A DNA stretch of 64,000 nt, taken from contig JAHBBC010000035.1 of the NCBI GenBank assembly GCA_019915015.1, positions 277,681 through 341,680 of the forward strand, read 5' to 3'. Each line of letters begins with the position of its first letter. Position 1 is the first letter of the stretch. The notes under the pieces are model-generated. The model saw nothing but the letters and a program-made list of their open reading frames with translations, had not been told where the DNA came from and made no database searches. Origin of the DNA: Auriscalpium vulgare (taxonomy: Eukaryota > Basidiomycota > Agaricomycetes > Russulales > Auriscalpiaceae). This document shows, in pieces, positions 1 to 11,774 of the stretch. A program made the translations under genes and the position numbers.

Positions 1-82
1 GTGTTATATACTGTCGGATGGCTGAGCGCCGTCCTCAATCCTGAGCCGCATACTTCTGGCGTACGATCACAACAGCCAGACT

Positions 83-675
83 ATGGCCCCAACGGCGCCC
101 TCCTCAGGTTCTCCCACAAGTGACGCTGCTGCGGATTCGCCACCTCTTGCAGGCGAGGGTGCGGCAAGCCTCACGCGACAAACAGCCGAGGGCTTAGGCC
201 TGGCAATTAGTGCGTCTCATTTTTACTTCTCTTGCACACCGCTGACCTATACCTTCGTTTCAGTCTGCATTGCGGTCGTTGTCGGGTTCATCTTCTGGGC
301 GTCGCGCTCAAACCGTCGTTCTTCGATTCCCGCGTTCAGGTCGCGCATATCACGCACCTCAGCGACAAGCCCAGCATGTCCACCATGTCGGGGAAGATCT
401 GCGAAATGCCACCCGTGGTGGCCAGGAACTCGTCAAAGCTACCAGGTACGTGGTGTCTTCTCAGACGTCCCGTTGCGACATTGACACTCAGCGTCATTCA
501 CCTCAGAATCACCCTCATCCCAGCGACAGCCGGGCTTCAATTGGACTTTCTTAGCATTCTGGCGCGGGTCAAATCCGCCGCCGGCCTCGCAGCCTACACC
601 CTTTATCCCGCTTCTCCTTCCACCCAGCGATATCTCGCTGCCACAGTCAATTCGTCCTTGCATACCTCGAGATAG
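83..675 (+). CDS. possible small single-pass membrane protein (doubtful model)
   Basis: An ATG at 83 opens a Ser/Ala/Pro-rich stretch followed by a hydrophobic segment (CIAVVVGFIFWAS) and basic residues (RSNRR), the layout of a one-pass membrane protein. A likely intron runs from the gtgcgt donor at about 214 to the tttcag acceptor at about 267. A second donor (gtacgt) lies near 446. Downstream, two frames are open, ending at 554 or 675, and I could not decide between them. I recognise no family. The region could also be the 3' part of a gene starting outside the window. The end coordinate is the longest open possibility. Confidence 0.3.
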
Positions 676-1170
676 CGCGCTTCGTACCCTGCGAACCCAT
701 CGACGGAGACCTCGAGCATAGATTCACGTACACTAGTGTCGGACAGCATCTATTCAGAGGCGCCTCCCCACACTGGAAGGTGGTGTTAAATACATACTAC
801 TCAACTTCCTTGAAACTACTACTTTGTATGTGTATGAACCATCTCCTGGAAATATGTAGATCGCAGTAATTACCAGACATGACGCGGACGAGTACGAGAC
901 GGTGTAGCCAAGAGTTCTAGACGCTATCATGATTATCGCATAGCTTGTATTAGGCTTCTGGGGGTGGCGAAGGGTCGTGATACACAGTCCGTCAGTCGTG
1001 ATACACAGTCGTCAGTCGTGATACACAGTCGTCAAGAGCGAGCACACCGGCTCGGAGACCCATGCTGAGCGCTGAAGGTTTAGGTTGCACAACGAAAGCA
1101 CCCAAATCACATCAGTAGAAGTAGTATAAGACATTTGAGTAAAGACTCCCGAGGCGAGCACCTCTCGACT
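676..1170. other. intergenic stretch with a short tandem repeat
   Basis: There is no supportable gene here. The stretch is lower in GC than the flanking genes. It contains a tandem repeat at about 974-1034, in which a unit of 18-19 bases containing GTCGTGATACACAGTC occurs three times. The right end is the 3' flank of PRP3, which is read from the opposite strand. Confidence 0.6.
974..1034. repeat. 3-copy tandem repeat, period 18-19 bp
   Basis: Three consecutive copies of a unit with the core GTCGTGATACACAGTC can be read directly. The first spacer has one extra C. The copies are otherwise nearly identical, which points to recent slippage or unequal exchange. It lies in the 3' flank of PRP3 and has no obvious function. 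Confidence 0.8.
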
Positions 1171-3370
1171 TCACATCCACTCCTCGTCCTCAGGCTTGTA
1201 ATTCTTCGCCTGGTCCCAATAGCCCGCCAACTTCGAGCCCAGTACTTCCCTGGCAGCCGAGTCCGTTGGGCAGCTCTTCGGCCGGAAGTTCGTGAAGTTT
1301 CTCTCCCTGAGCGGGCCTTCCCAAATCAGGTCGCACCGATTGCCCTCCAGCGACCGCACCTCTTGCGGTTCAGCCGTCTCCTTGCCCTTCGCATTCGTGC
1401 CTGCCTCTTCATCTCCATGGTCGATCTCGACTTCTTCCTCCCCCCGGCTACGCGACGCCTCCGTCCACGCAATGCGGTGCTGCATGAGCCGCTTGTAAGT
1501 GCGGATGTACTTGGGCGCGCCTTCGACGTAGACCATGCTGAAGTTAGGATTGAAGATGACGAGGCCGGTGAGACCCAATTGATCGGCATTCTTGCGTACT
1601 TTGAAGCGATGTGAGGGATCTGCGAGTATCTTCACTCTGGGAGAGGCAATCAGCACGCGAGCTCAAGCATAGCGACAGACGAAGTGACATACTTGAAGGT
1701 AGCACCGATTATACCTTTCTTATCCTCCTCGGCTTTCTTCGTCTCGGTTTTTCCCGTCGCTGCTCGTCTGTGAGTTTGCGTTCTGCATTCATCTTCTCAT
1801 GTGTATGTCTCCGCCCGGCAACCTCTCGGCGAACACGTGCCTCCACTCGAGTGGGATCTTGCACTGCATCTGAAGTCAAGACCTTCATCAAGTTCGCCAA
1901 GCGCACTGCAAACATAGGTCTTATTTTCGGAGACTGGAACGATGGAGGAATGAGGCAACCTTTAGGCGCGTCCGGAGGAATGAGACCCATACGGATCCGG
2001 TCTCGCTTGTCTTGCAACTCTGCTTGCCTTCGTTGTTTCCTCATCTTCTTTTGTTCCTACAGTGGCATGAGTACAAGAGCTGACCACAAAAAAAGTTTGA
2101 CAGACCTTCTTCGTCAACATCAGGGGCTTGGGGGCAGGCTTGTTCTTCTCACCAGGCGGTGCTATAGGGATGGGGTGCTGGACGTAGATAGTGATGGGAG
2201 AACTAGGCGTGCGGATGTTGAGCAACGAATGGCTGAATCTTGTGAGGTCGTCGTAATTCTTCGTAGGCAACAGCGGTGCATCCCACCACTCTGCATTTGG
2301 AGGAGGGTCGCGCTAATGGCGATACCGTCGGCAACATTTCGCGTATTGTCAAGAGAGGTAGAACGCACCGAATGTTTTTCTCCAACGTGTCAAATTCACC
2401 CTCGAATCCAGCTTTCCTCGCGCTTGCCGCGATGCGTTGCTTCAAGGCTTCCAGCTGCGATTCTTGCCTCAGCTGGTTGGCCACGGCGACGTACTTTCCC
2501 TTCGGATTGAACTTGAGAGATCGACCAACACGCTCTCTCGGCGCGCCCTCGAAGCCTGTGTCACCAGGTGTAGCGGCCGCGGCTGCATAAGGGTTTTCCT
2601 TCACAACGGGCACAGGAACAGGTGCTGGAGGCGGCGTTGGGGCATTGCGTACGTTGGCCCTGATGGAAGCGAATTTGGGCTGCATCGGTTTGTATCGGTC
2701 TTTCTTTGACTGGGAAACGGTGGGTGTAGTATCTAGGAGGAGAGGATGGGCAGCCATCTTGAGACCAGCACCCTGCTGAGCGGGCTCGGGAGCACGGCTC
2801 TTCTTGCCGATCTGTGGCATGGACTATACAGACGAGTCAGTTTCTGATGCGTCAGGCCAATGGCAAAGAGTTTACCATGTATGGATTGTCCTTGACCGCA
2901 AGCTTACTCTGCGCCTCAGTCACTTTGCGACGCGCTTCAATCGCCTTCTTGCCGACATCGCCGACTTCTTCGTTGGAAGTGGTGTGAGTAGCCAATCCGA
3001 GGGCTGGAGTCTTGCGGCTCATGGCCGCCAGCTTCGCCGCGACTTCTGCGCGTTTCTGCGCGATGAGGGCAGCCTGCATAATGACCTGTTTGAGCAGAAA
3101 GCAACGAGGAGAGGGGACATGCACGTACACCAGATAGACCTGAAGAGCCATTGGAAGGAGTCTGAGGATGGAAACGGTTATAGAGGCGAGTCAGAAGATA
3201 TTGGTGACCATATTCACCTTGAGAGCGAGGGAGGGTACTCACGGAAGTGTCACTGTCAAGACAATGATTAGCGGGAGAAATGAATGAGAAACTGCGAGAA
3301 CTAACCTTCTAGCTTTCTTGGCAGCAGAGCTGGGGCTGTCATCGTCGAGGGCTCGTTTCTTGTCGCTCAT
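1171..3370 (-). CDS. PRP3: U4/U6 small nuclear ribonucleoprotein Prp3
   Basis: This is a core component of the U4/U6.U5 tri-snRNP. Prp3 binds the U4/U6 duplex and is needed for spliceosome assembly in the nucleus. The N-terminus starts at 3370 (MSDKKRALDDDSP). The middle exons carry the family's basic region, with FNPKGKYVAVANQLRQESQL at about 2510 and a Pro/Val linker before it. The last exon (1171-1656) encodes the conserved C-terminal DUF1115 domain: FNPNFSMVYVEGAPKYIRTYKRLM followed by ...DLIWEGPLRERNFTNF and a tail ending DQAKNYKPEDEEWM. Several introns of about 50 bases interrupt the gene. The start sits 145 bases from the divergent ATG at 3516, so the two genes probably share a bidirectional promoter. 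The family call is firm; exact inner exon borders are less so. Confidence 0.9.
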
Positions 3371-3515
3371 GGCGAGGGAGGTGGCGGTGGTACGAGGACA
3401 AGCGGCGGTGTTTGAATGCGTGTCGCGCGCTGCTCAGTGCTCTCCCGCGCAACCGCGTTGACCTCACCCGTCGCGCTCGCTCGCGCACTAGGCTGCCTGC
3501 CCACGTTCGCCCCGC
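3371..3515. promoter_or_regulatory. 145-bp bidirectional promoter region
   Basis: This is the whole interval between the divergent start codons of PRP3 (3370, minus) and the hypothetical gene at 3516 (plus). It is GC-rich with no clear TATA box in either direction, as is common for constitutive housekeeping promoters. The promoter role is inferred from position only. Confidence 0.5.
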
Positions 3516-4192
3516 ATGCCTTTCAGCTTTGCCCGATTTCCACGCTATCCCACCGCGCAAGCTCTGGACATCGTGCGCACCATAATCAAGTCCAGCGCGA
3601 CTCCTCTGTCCACCCAGGACATATTCAAGCTGGCCATTACACAAGTACCAGCCGGCGCACCCGCTACAGCGACCAAGAAAGCCATTCCATTAGACAGTCA
3701 GGATCCCCCATACCCCGACCATCCCGTACGATCCGTCAGGTGCGCATACACTGAAGTTATATGTACTTCTTCTAACCGATAGCCAGGTATCTGAAGAAAA
3801 TGATTCTTCAAGACCTCCTTGACCGGAAGGAGATTGAAAAAGTGCACACCAAGCGCACGTTGAGCGCAGAGGAAATGCTGCAACGTCTGGCGACCATGAC
3901 CAAGGCCGCCCAGCGTGCCCACGCGAACGACGCGGCCAGAAACATCGACTTATGGCTCTGGCAGATCAGAACGCGCCCCGTAGTCGTTCCGAAAGTAGAG
4001 GAGCAGAAGGCTGCGTATGGCGTCGAAGTGGGCGTGGGCGAGGACGTGTCGCATCTGAATCGGCGGCGGCAGCGTGCGCGGGAGTTGAAGGTGAAGCTGG
4101 ATGTGCAGTGGGTGCGGAAGCTGCAGAGGGCGAAGGAGACGCCGTTGACAGGCGAGCAGGGCGCATTATCGTCGCAGACTGTGTCGCCTTAG
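3516..4192 (+). CDS. conserved hypothetical protein, 209 residues
   Basis: Two exons join cleanly in frame: 3516-3739 and 3787-4192, with a 47-base intron (gtgcgcat...agccag). The spliced protein has 209 residues. It begins MPFSFARFPRYPTAQALDIV, has HPVRSVRYLKKMILQDLLDR across the splice, and is then largely helical and basic (VRKLQRAKE). There is no signal peptide or membrane segment. I do not recognise the family. The short aromatic-rich start and basic helical body would suit a small RNA- or ribosome-associated protein, but that is only a guess. It is divergently paired with PRP3. Confidence 0.75.
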
Positions 4193-4313
4193 AGCTGCTG
4201 GAATATATTTCTGAATCACGACCTCCGTCTGTGACATACCGAGAATGGAAATCGACGGACAATGAGCGCGCAGCTCGTTCGCTGCGCCTCTCAACTCCTT
4301 CCCTCCTTCCACC

Positions 4314-6968
4314 ATGAAATCCCGCCGTCCCCGCTCGACATCTAACGCCGCAAACAACAATGGCTCTCATCGCGGCAAGCAACGAGCGACATCTCCTCAA
4401 AAGCCAGCACCTTCAGTCCCACCGCTCCCCGGCACCGGCATGACCCCCGCGTCCCGCTATGCGCAGAATCTCAAAGTCCTACGACGCCACGATCCTTCGA
4501 TTGTATCTATATTTGACCAGTTTAGCCATGTATGCTTGTATCATCACAACGGCGAAAAGTGGGAAAAGAAAGGCTTCGAAGGGAGCATGTTCCTCTTCGA
4601 GCGGTGCGTAAACATCCTATCCTATCCATTTATGTCCCCTCGCCGACTTGTTTGAAGCGAGGCATATCCGCCTTACGGATTCTTCATCCTCAATCGTATG
4701 GGCATGGAAGACTACGTCCTTCATATGCATCCTGAAGACGACATGGAAACACACGGCGATTATCTCATGTATCGCAGGTACCCTGAATTTACGTCCAAGC
4801 GTCTCGCCATGGCACATCCTGCATCCAACTTGTCCGACTCCGCAGACAGATTCACAGACGCACATGGCCGGAACCCCACGCCTACCGATGTGTTGACCAA
4901 CTGGCAGGTCCTGCTGTCAAAAAGTCGCGACAAAGGTCGTTCGGAGACAGTAGGGCTCTGGATGTTCGCTACCGATGCGCGTGAACCGATGAAGACAGTG
5001 TTGATGCGGTGAGCTTCATTCCCTCCTGATCTGTGCAGACGGCGCTGGGGTGAGAGATTTGGCAGGATCAGAGAGCTTGAGATTCGAGTTGCGGATCTAT
5101 GTTCTTGACACCCGAATTCAATCGAGGCAAATTCGACGGACTGTTGCTTTGTGTGATCTTGAACGACGTCGTCCGTTTCCATCTGCATCTGCATCGTCTC
5201 GTCACCTCGTGGTCGTGAAATCTGTCACACATTGTGCTCATCCGTTTCCTAGATTGCATTCATACATTCGAAAAGTAGTGCCATACCCAGAAGAATTCAG
5301 ATATGGACCCGATCGGCCGCCACCTCCACCTCCAAATCCTAACCTGAACATAGATGATGTAGCAGGTTCTTCCTCGACCCCATCCCGTAGCACCGTGGAC
5401 CGGACCGCTGCACGCGCCTCCGTTCAAAGCCCAGGGCTCAAAGGAGCTGTTGCACCCACTGGAGGGGCCGGGTCCGAGCTGGACAAGCTGTTTTTGAAGC
5501 TGGTCTCTCCTGGTTCCACGTCAACGCCGGGACTCGGTGCCGGTACACCCAGCGAAACACCGTCCTCGCTCAATGCACTTTTTGCTGCCGCCTCAGCTGC
5601 ATCACCGAACAATCACCCACCGTCAGCCGCGCAGGTCCCCACCAAAGGGCTCGCGTTGCTTGACTCCATCTTCGCATCTGCCACACCTTCAGCATCGTCC
5701 ACATCCATTGCACCATCCAAGTCGCACAAATCCTACCCATCCTTCAGCTCCTCTCGCGCGAGCCCATTCCCTGGCCCTCCTTCTGCACCTCCCTCCACGC
5801 ACCTCAATCTCAGCTCTGCCAATCAGCCCCTATCAGACTCATCTTCCCCCTCCGATCTTTACCCCGAACCTCATCCGGACATTCATTCCCCCAAACCTAC
5901 ATCATCGACACTTCCCCAGATACTCACGCAGGACGTCATCTCTGCTCTTCTCGGTCTCCCTCAGTCCCACTCACGGGCCTCATCTGTTGCATCTTCACAT
6001 CGCCGATACGAAGGTGACGTCGAGAGCAGCGACAATGACCCGGACGACATGTCTTCTGTACCTGGACATCTATCTGTGTCGAGCACAGCCTATAACAGCG
6101 ACGCTGGCGAAAGTCTCCCCTCAGTCAACCTCCCAAATGGGAACCATCAGAGGTCCGGCCCCCATCATGTTCTCGGAGATGTCACCCCGCGCCCTCCGGC
6201 CCGCACATTTGCTTCTTCCGACAGTCCCACAACTGCTCCTCCCACAACTGCTCCTCCCATAGCCCACTCCAGCTCAACATCGACCATCACTGCCGCCTCT
6301 GTAGGTACTACCTCCCCAGCGGCAGCTCCGAGCCCAACGCAAGATGCCCGCAACCTCGTGCCCTTCCACGCCGAGTCAAATTTGTGGCCATACCCGCGTG
6401 CTCCGGTTGACGATCGCGACGGTGATGTTGTGGTGCTCGATTTCGCGGACACCAGCGTGCTGAGCGACCTCGACGCCTTGGAGAAGAAGCGGCGGTCCGG
6501 CAAAGCCAAGAAGAGCCGCAAGGAGAAGGAAAGAGACAACCAGCGCGAGCGCGACGCCATCGAGAAGGGTTGGGACGTCCCTGAGAAGTCGACTGGCGGT
6601 ATAGAGGCAAGGCAGCAACAGTCGCGCACGCCGCCGGATTCGCAGCCAGCTGCGTCAATACCTTCGCAACCTCCCCTTCAATCACAAGTGAAGGCCAAGG
6701 AGGCCAAGGTGAAGGCCCCGTTGAACGGAGCGAACGGCACGTCCCTCCAGAAGGCCACGGCAAGTGCGGCCATCGTTGCTGCCGTGAGCTCCCACACCAA
6801 CGGCGCACGGCAACCTCCAATGGAGCGAAATGCTTTCGTCAGAGAAGTGCTGACCCTCATCCACGTATGTTATCCTTTCCAAATGCCCTTCTTCTATCTG
6901 ACAGCTTTTGGCAGACCGACACGACCTTCGTGGATCGACTCTGGCAAGAGTATCAGAGCCGGGCGTAG
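4314..6968 (+). CDS. DCP1: mRNA-decapping enzyme subunit 1
   Basis: Dcp1 is the activator of the Dcp2 decapping enzyme and acts in cytoplasmic 5'-3' mRNA decay. Four exons (4314-4603, 4658-5008, 5253-6864, 6915-6968) join in frame to give 768 residues. The N-terminal half is the EVH1 fold typical of Dcp1: LKVLRRHDPSI, HVCLYHHNGEKWEKKGFEGS, FLFER, AYPPYGFFILNRMGMEDYV and VGLWMFATDARE. A long Ser/Pro/Thr-rich linker with a Lys/Arg-rich patch (about 6480-6560) follows. The C-terminus (FVREVLTLIH, then TDTTFVDRLWQEYQSRA) resembles the trimerisation helix of animal and fungal Dcp1. Third intron length is unusual at 244 bases; the others are near 50. Confidence 0.9.
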
Positions 6969-8222
6969 TCGCTGTCTGGGCGTCCGTGTTGGGAGCCGTG
7001 TGTTGTCACACTCCGTCTGTCATTACATCTACTATCCTCAATTACACATTTCCGCACACGGATAGTGTCGTCTGTGGCGTGTGTTTTATCGTCGTCGCCG
7101 TCCGACAATCGCCACTTCGTCATATAGTCTCGAACGATTAGACGACTGATGGAGAGATATTCGCATGCTTGCGAAGGGAAGAATAGGTACTCATTGTAAC
7201 CTTCTTGAAGTCGTGACAACTGAAGCCTTTCTTGGCCAGCACGAATGTAGAGTTGAAAAGAATCGCATTCTCCTCCAGCGCCACCGACGGCGTTGGAGGG
7301 TCACATTGTATAGGGACAAATAGATGATTCGTGACAGTCCTGATAAGATTGCACCCACGAGTTGTAGGTCGTCGCAGTCGCATGGCTCGATCGAAAAATG
7401 ACCGAGTCACTAGCGCTGGACAGTGACGTACGACTGCATGAACTCAAGCGCCTTTCTGCGATGAAGTAGCATAGATGTTGCTTACCACACAGTCGTGAGC
7501 GACTTCGGAGCTCCTGTGCGGAGAAGTAACGGAACACCGGAAATAAGCATGCAACGTAGCAGAGCGCAGCACCGGCGAAACAAGAGTACAGCAAGCTTCA
7601 TTATGTAGAAAGAACAAGTGACCAGCGACCAGATACAAGTACTCCTGCTAATACTATTGTGGGGCGTCACATCATGTACTAAGCAGCCCAAGTAGCTGTC
7701 TCCATCATTGGAGTCACCTGCGCACGAAGAAATAAAATCGTGAGTTGCACCGCCAGGCTAAGAGCCGGCACAGCTGCGTGTAGAGTGCCAGCCAGATTGA
7801 TATGGGAGAATTGCCGAAGTCGCCGTGCAAGATCAAGGCGGCTAGCTACGTCGATGATGGCGGAGATTCGATGGGGATAACGCATCGTGCCATAGCTACC
7901 AGCATACTAGGAAGGGCTATAAACGGAGCAGGATGTGGTGATGTGCCACTGGTGTACTTAGGTATGGCGCCATCGAAGGTGCTGGATGGCAGTGGGGATG
8001 ACGAGAACGACAGGCGCGCTGGCGGGCGGGCGGGTCGCGGAGGCCGAGTGGGTGCAGACGTTGACTGAGGCAGCGATGAGCAATGGCGGGGCAGTGTTAG
8101 CAAGCAACGACCGAGTCGGGGGCGGGTCAGAGACGAGGCGGGCGGGCGGCGACCAGCGGCCTGACGAAGCAGCACGTGATGCACGCAAAGGCGTCATGTT
8201 TTCGCGATCGCTGCTCTTCAGC
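6969..8222. other. intergenic stretch, no confident gene
   Basis: From 7138 to about 7885 the minus strand has several short open segments with possible splice sites, for example one ending MSTYSSLRKHANISPSVV at 7138. I could not join them into a convincing protein, and base composition is lower in GC than in neighbouring genes. From 7890 to 8220 the sequence is GC-rich and is probably the promoter of the cystathionine gamma-lyase gene. Confidence 0.5.
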
Positions 8223-8230
8223 GTATATAA
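8223..8230 (+). promoter_or_regulatory. TATA box of the cystathionine gamma-lyase gene
   Basis: The sequence gcgTATATAAAAtc lies about 55 bases before the ATG at 8281, a normal distance in fungi with short 5' leaders. Few genes in this window have so clear a TATA element, which suggests regulated expression. Confidence 0.6.
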
Positions 8231-8280
8231 AATCATCATGTCTCTGTGTTGGCCGCCAAATCCTCCCGCTCTCTCCGACA

Positions 8281-9868
8281 ATGTCTCCCGCCACCGTCCA
8301 CACCAACGGCAACAGCCACGCCCGCCTCAACAGTCTCAAAAAGCTCAACCAAGAGGACCTTGACGGCTTTGGCACCCGTGCCATCCACGTCGGTTCAGAG
8401 CCAGATCCGTCCACCGGCGCCGTCATCCCAGCTATCTCCCTCAGCACCACATACAAGCAGGACGGTGTTGGCAACCACAAGGTCAGCATCGCGTATTCGT
8501 TTGGGGAGCGTTCGGCCTGGCATGCATGTAGCCAGGCCGTGGGGACAACGTCTCGCCAGAGCCGTCTCGTCAAGCCTTATCTTACGGCTTGAAATGATCA
8601 TCCGTAATCTTAAACCTCGTACTCACACGATTGTTACCTCAGGGCTTTGAGTATTCGCGATCTGGGAATCCCAACCGCAATGCTCTCGAGCGCACGCTCG
8701 CTTCCATAGAGTCCGGCGGGGCGCATGCGCTTGCGTTCGCGTCAGGCTCGGCGACGACCGCAACCGTCCTGCAGTCACTAGGACCGAATGCCCACATCGT
8801 CAGCGTCAATGACGTGTACGGCGGCACGTTCCGCTACATGACCCGCGTCGCGAAGGAAAACCAAGGCCTGGAGACGACGTTCGTCGACCTCGAGAACGCA
8901 GACGAAGAGGAGGTCGCGCAGGCCATCCGGGAAAACACCAAGGTATGTCCACTGTCCAGCCGGGTCCAGTCGCGCGCCTAACCATATACGCCTTCTTTGC
9001 GTAGCTTATCTGGATCGAATCGCCCACGAACCCGACACTCCGGCTCATCGACATCCGCCGCATCGTCGCCGTTGCGCACGCACACCCGTCCCACCCTCTC
9101 GTCCTCGTCGACAACACCTTCCTCTCCCCGTTCTACTCCTCGCCCCTCCTCCAGGGTGCCGACATCGTCGTCCACAGCCTCACAAAGTACGTCAACGGCC
9201 ATTCCGACGTCGTCATGGGCGCCGCGATCCTGCCCGCCCATCATGTGGCTCTCCACCAGCGCCTCGCATTCCTGCAGAACGCCATTGGCGCGGTGCCAAG
9301 CGCCTACGACTCGTGGCTCGCCCAGCGCGGCATCAAGACGCTCCACCTGCGCATGCGTGAGCACGGCCGCAACGCGCTCGCGGTGGCCCGCGCGCTCGAG
9401 CGCAGCTCACACGTCGAGGAGGTCATCTACCCTGGTCTCGTGTCGCACCCGCGCAATGCCCTGGCACGCGCGTCGCTGTCCCCGCATGCGTTGCGCTTCG
9501 TCGAGCAGTTCGAGGCAAACGAGGATGCCGCGGTGCGAGACGGGTCGTTCCCGTACGGTGGCATGATCTCGTTCCGTATCAGGGGCGGGCTGGAAACCGC
9601 CCAACGCTTCCTCTCGTCCACCCGCCTGTTCGCGCTCGCGGAGTCGCTCGGTGGCGTCGAGAGTCTCGCTGAGCTGCCCGCGCTCATGACCCACGGAAGC
9701 ATTCCCCCGGAGGAGCGAGCGCAACTCGGTATCGGCGAGAACCTCATCAGGCTGTCGGTCGGTGTGGAGGATGGCGACGATCTGTTGTGGGATATTGAGC
9801 AGGCGCTGCACGCCGCTGTTGTTGAGGGTTCATCGGGCACAGAGTCGCCAGTACTGAGCGACGTATAG
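8281..9868 (+). CDS. CYS3: cystathionine gamma-lyase
   Basis: This PLP-dependent cytosolic enzyme cleaves cystathionine to cysteine, alpha-ketobutyrate and ammonia in reverse transsulfuration. Exons 8281-8481, 8643-8942 and 9005-9868 join in frame to 454 residues. Diagnostic motifs include FGTRAIHVGSEPDPSTGAVIP, GFEYSRSGNPNRNALERTLA, ESPTNPTLRLIDI, VDNTFLSPF and the PLP-lysine motif HSLTKYVNGHSDVVMG. LQNAIGAVPSAYDSWLAQRG and SLGGVESL also match the family. The order and spacing follow fungal Cys3 rather than cystathionine beta-lyase. It is longer than yeast Cys3 because of an insert after about residue 350 (LSPHALRFVEQFEANEDAAV). Cystathionine gamma-synthase is a less likely alternative. A strong TATA box precedes it, and it is convergent with eIF3g. 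Confidence 0.92.
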
Positions 9869-10204
9869 ATGTCATGCTTTTCATCAGGTCATATGGACTC
9901 TACGGACTGCGTTCTCCTCGTACGCACTTTAGAGCTCTGAAGAGCGTTATATCATTATCTACGACTTTGGATACCCCTCATACATACTACCAGGAATAAT
10001 TCCATCAGCATTGAAACAAGGTTCTGATATGTGAACTATTGAACAGAAGCAGCAGCCGTGGTGGTCGCGCAGCCTGTGCGCGTTCAGTTATCGTTGAGAG
10101 TAAGCAGTTTACTTCGACCGTGCACATCGATGATCGGGAGAGGAATGCATAGCAGGACTGGTACAAGAATACAACAGTTCGGGCCAACGTGAAACACACA
10201 GACT
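9869..10204. other. convergent 3' flanks
   Basis: This AT-richer gap lies between the stops of the cystathionine gamma-lyase gene and eIF3g, which face each other. It should hold both 3' untranslated regions and poly(A) sites. I see no gene or repeat. Confidence 0.6.
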
Positions 10205-11401
10205 TCACTTCTGTTCTCTCGGTTCTGCCAACACAAGACCTCCATCAGCGCCGGGTCATATCCGTAGCAAAGAAAACACTTACGCGACCACTGCACGTTC
10301 AAAATCAGACTGTCATACCCGCGCCCATGCATCTTCTCCATCGCGCGTTGCGCATGCACTTTCTCCTCGAAGCTCACGAACGCGAAGCCCTTGCCGATGC
10401 CCGTCTCGCGGTCGCGGCCCACGTACACGCGCGCGACGCGGCCGAACGCGCCGAAGAGGTCGCGCAGGTCGTTCTCCTGCGTGTCCTCGGAGATGTTTGT
10501 CACGCGGAGCGTTGGCAGGTCGTCGCGGTTGCCGCCCGGGCGGCCCATCGACTCGCCGGGCCCGCGGTTGGCACCGCGCATCGACGGCGGCACGTATTTG
10601 CTCGGCCCGCCGCTGGCCGCGGGCGCGGCGGCGGCGGGTGCGTCGTTGTCACCATCGCCCCCGACCGGAGGTGTGTCTACGGCGGATGTGAGGTGGATGC
10701 GAAGCACAGGTCGGAGAAGCGTACCTGCGCCATCGAGGCCCGCAAGCGAGTCCTTGTATGGACATTTTGCTGTGAAATGGTCGCCCTTGCACAGACGACA
10801 CACGACCTTGCCCGCACCAGCCTTGGCAAGGCTCTGTTTCACGACAGTTTCCTCCGACACCTCGACCTCTGAGGACTAGGTGTGGCACTATGAGCAAAGC
10901 GACGAGCGCATGTGCTGATGGCACTGGGGCGCACCTTGTTGCCCGCACTAAGCTTCAGCATGACGTTCTCTCCCACCGTCGTCGTCGCGCGATCGGGACC
11001 AGGCTTGTTCCCCTTCTCCCGGCCGAATTTTGTCCAGCTTTTGCGCTCCGCAACGGCATGCTCGACGAGGGATTTCTGGAGTACCCGCTTTGTGCGCCGT
11101 GTAACCTGACGAGGGCCAAGGGGTAAGGCGTGCGGCAGATGGATGCGATCAGAGCGACACACTTTCACTTTCTTCCCCTCGTCGTTCACGATGTACTCGA
11201 CGGTCGTGCGGACGCCTTTCTCATCGACGTAGTCCTCGCTCTGGGGCTGCTCTGCATGCTCCGGGTCAGCATGCCGGATCCCTGGGATCTTACCGAGCCC
11301 ATCGACTTCGTCGGCCCAGGATGTTTTTGCTACACTAGAGCAAGACGTTGAGAAGACACATCTTCGGCGATGAAGAAAGCAGCTCACGTTGGCACTGGCA
11401 T
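10205..11401 (-). CDS. TIF35: eukaryotic translation initiation factor 3 subunit G
   Basis: eIF3g is an RNA-binding subunit of the eIF3 complex, used in scanning and reinitiation. The start is a tiny 14-base exon at 11401 (MPVPT) spliced over a 53-base intron to VAKTSWADEVDG; the conserved SWADE motif confirms this choice. ...DEKGVRTTVEYIVNDEGKKVKV and KRVLQKSLVEHAVAERKSWTKFG follow. A CCHC zinc motif comes next (CRLCKGDHFTAKCP), then a Gly/Ala/Pro linker and a C-terminal RRM (LRVTNISEDTQENDLRDLF as RNP2, GKGFAFVSF as RNP1). The last intron places the end as VQWSQPREQK, with the stop at 10205. Introns are all about 50 bases. Confidence 0.93.
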
Positions 11402-11774
11402 TGTGTTGTGGTCGTCGTGGAAGTTTTCTTGCTGCGCCTCAGAGTCACCGTCCTTGTCACGTCCGAATCGGGTTTGTTTGCTTTGAGTTGTGGGTCCACG
11501 CTTCAACCCTCGTCACGTGCCTCTGAACAGTCTGCAGCAGGCTCTTTGTATCTCTCAGTACTCTCTCCCGATGCCATTCCGCCTCTCGCGCAACATTTCC
11601 GATCAACGCTGACCCAGTTGGAATACTCTGGCACACTATATCGCGTCGATTTCTTTCTCATCACAGCTCTGACCGACCGGACTCGACTTCCTCGAACCCT
11701 GTAGCATTCGACGTAAGAAGGCAATCGCTCTCCGTTGTGAGTCTAGTCATCGTGATGCAGCCGATTCTTTCCTC
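11402..11774. promoter_or_regulatory. divergent promoter region of eIF3g and the F-box gene
   Basis: This gap separates two divergent start codons (11401 minus, 11775 plus), so both promoters should lie here. No TATA box is obvious. The role is inferred from position. Confidence 0.5.
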
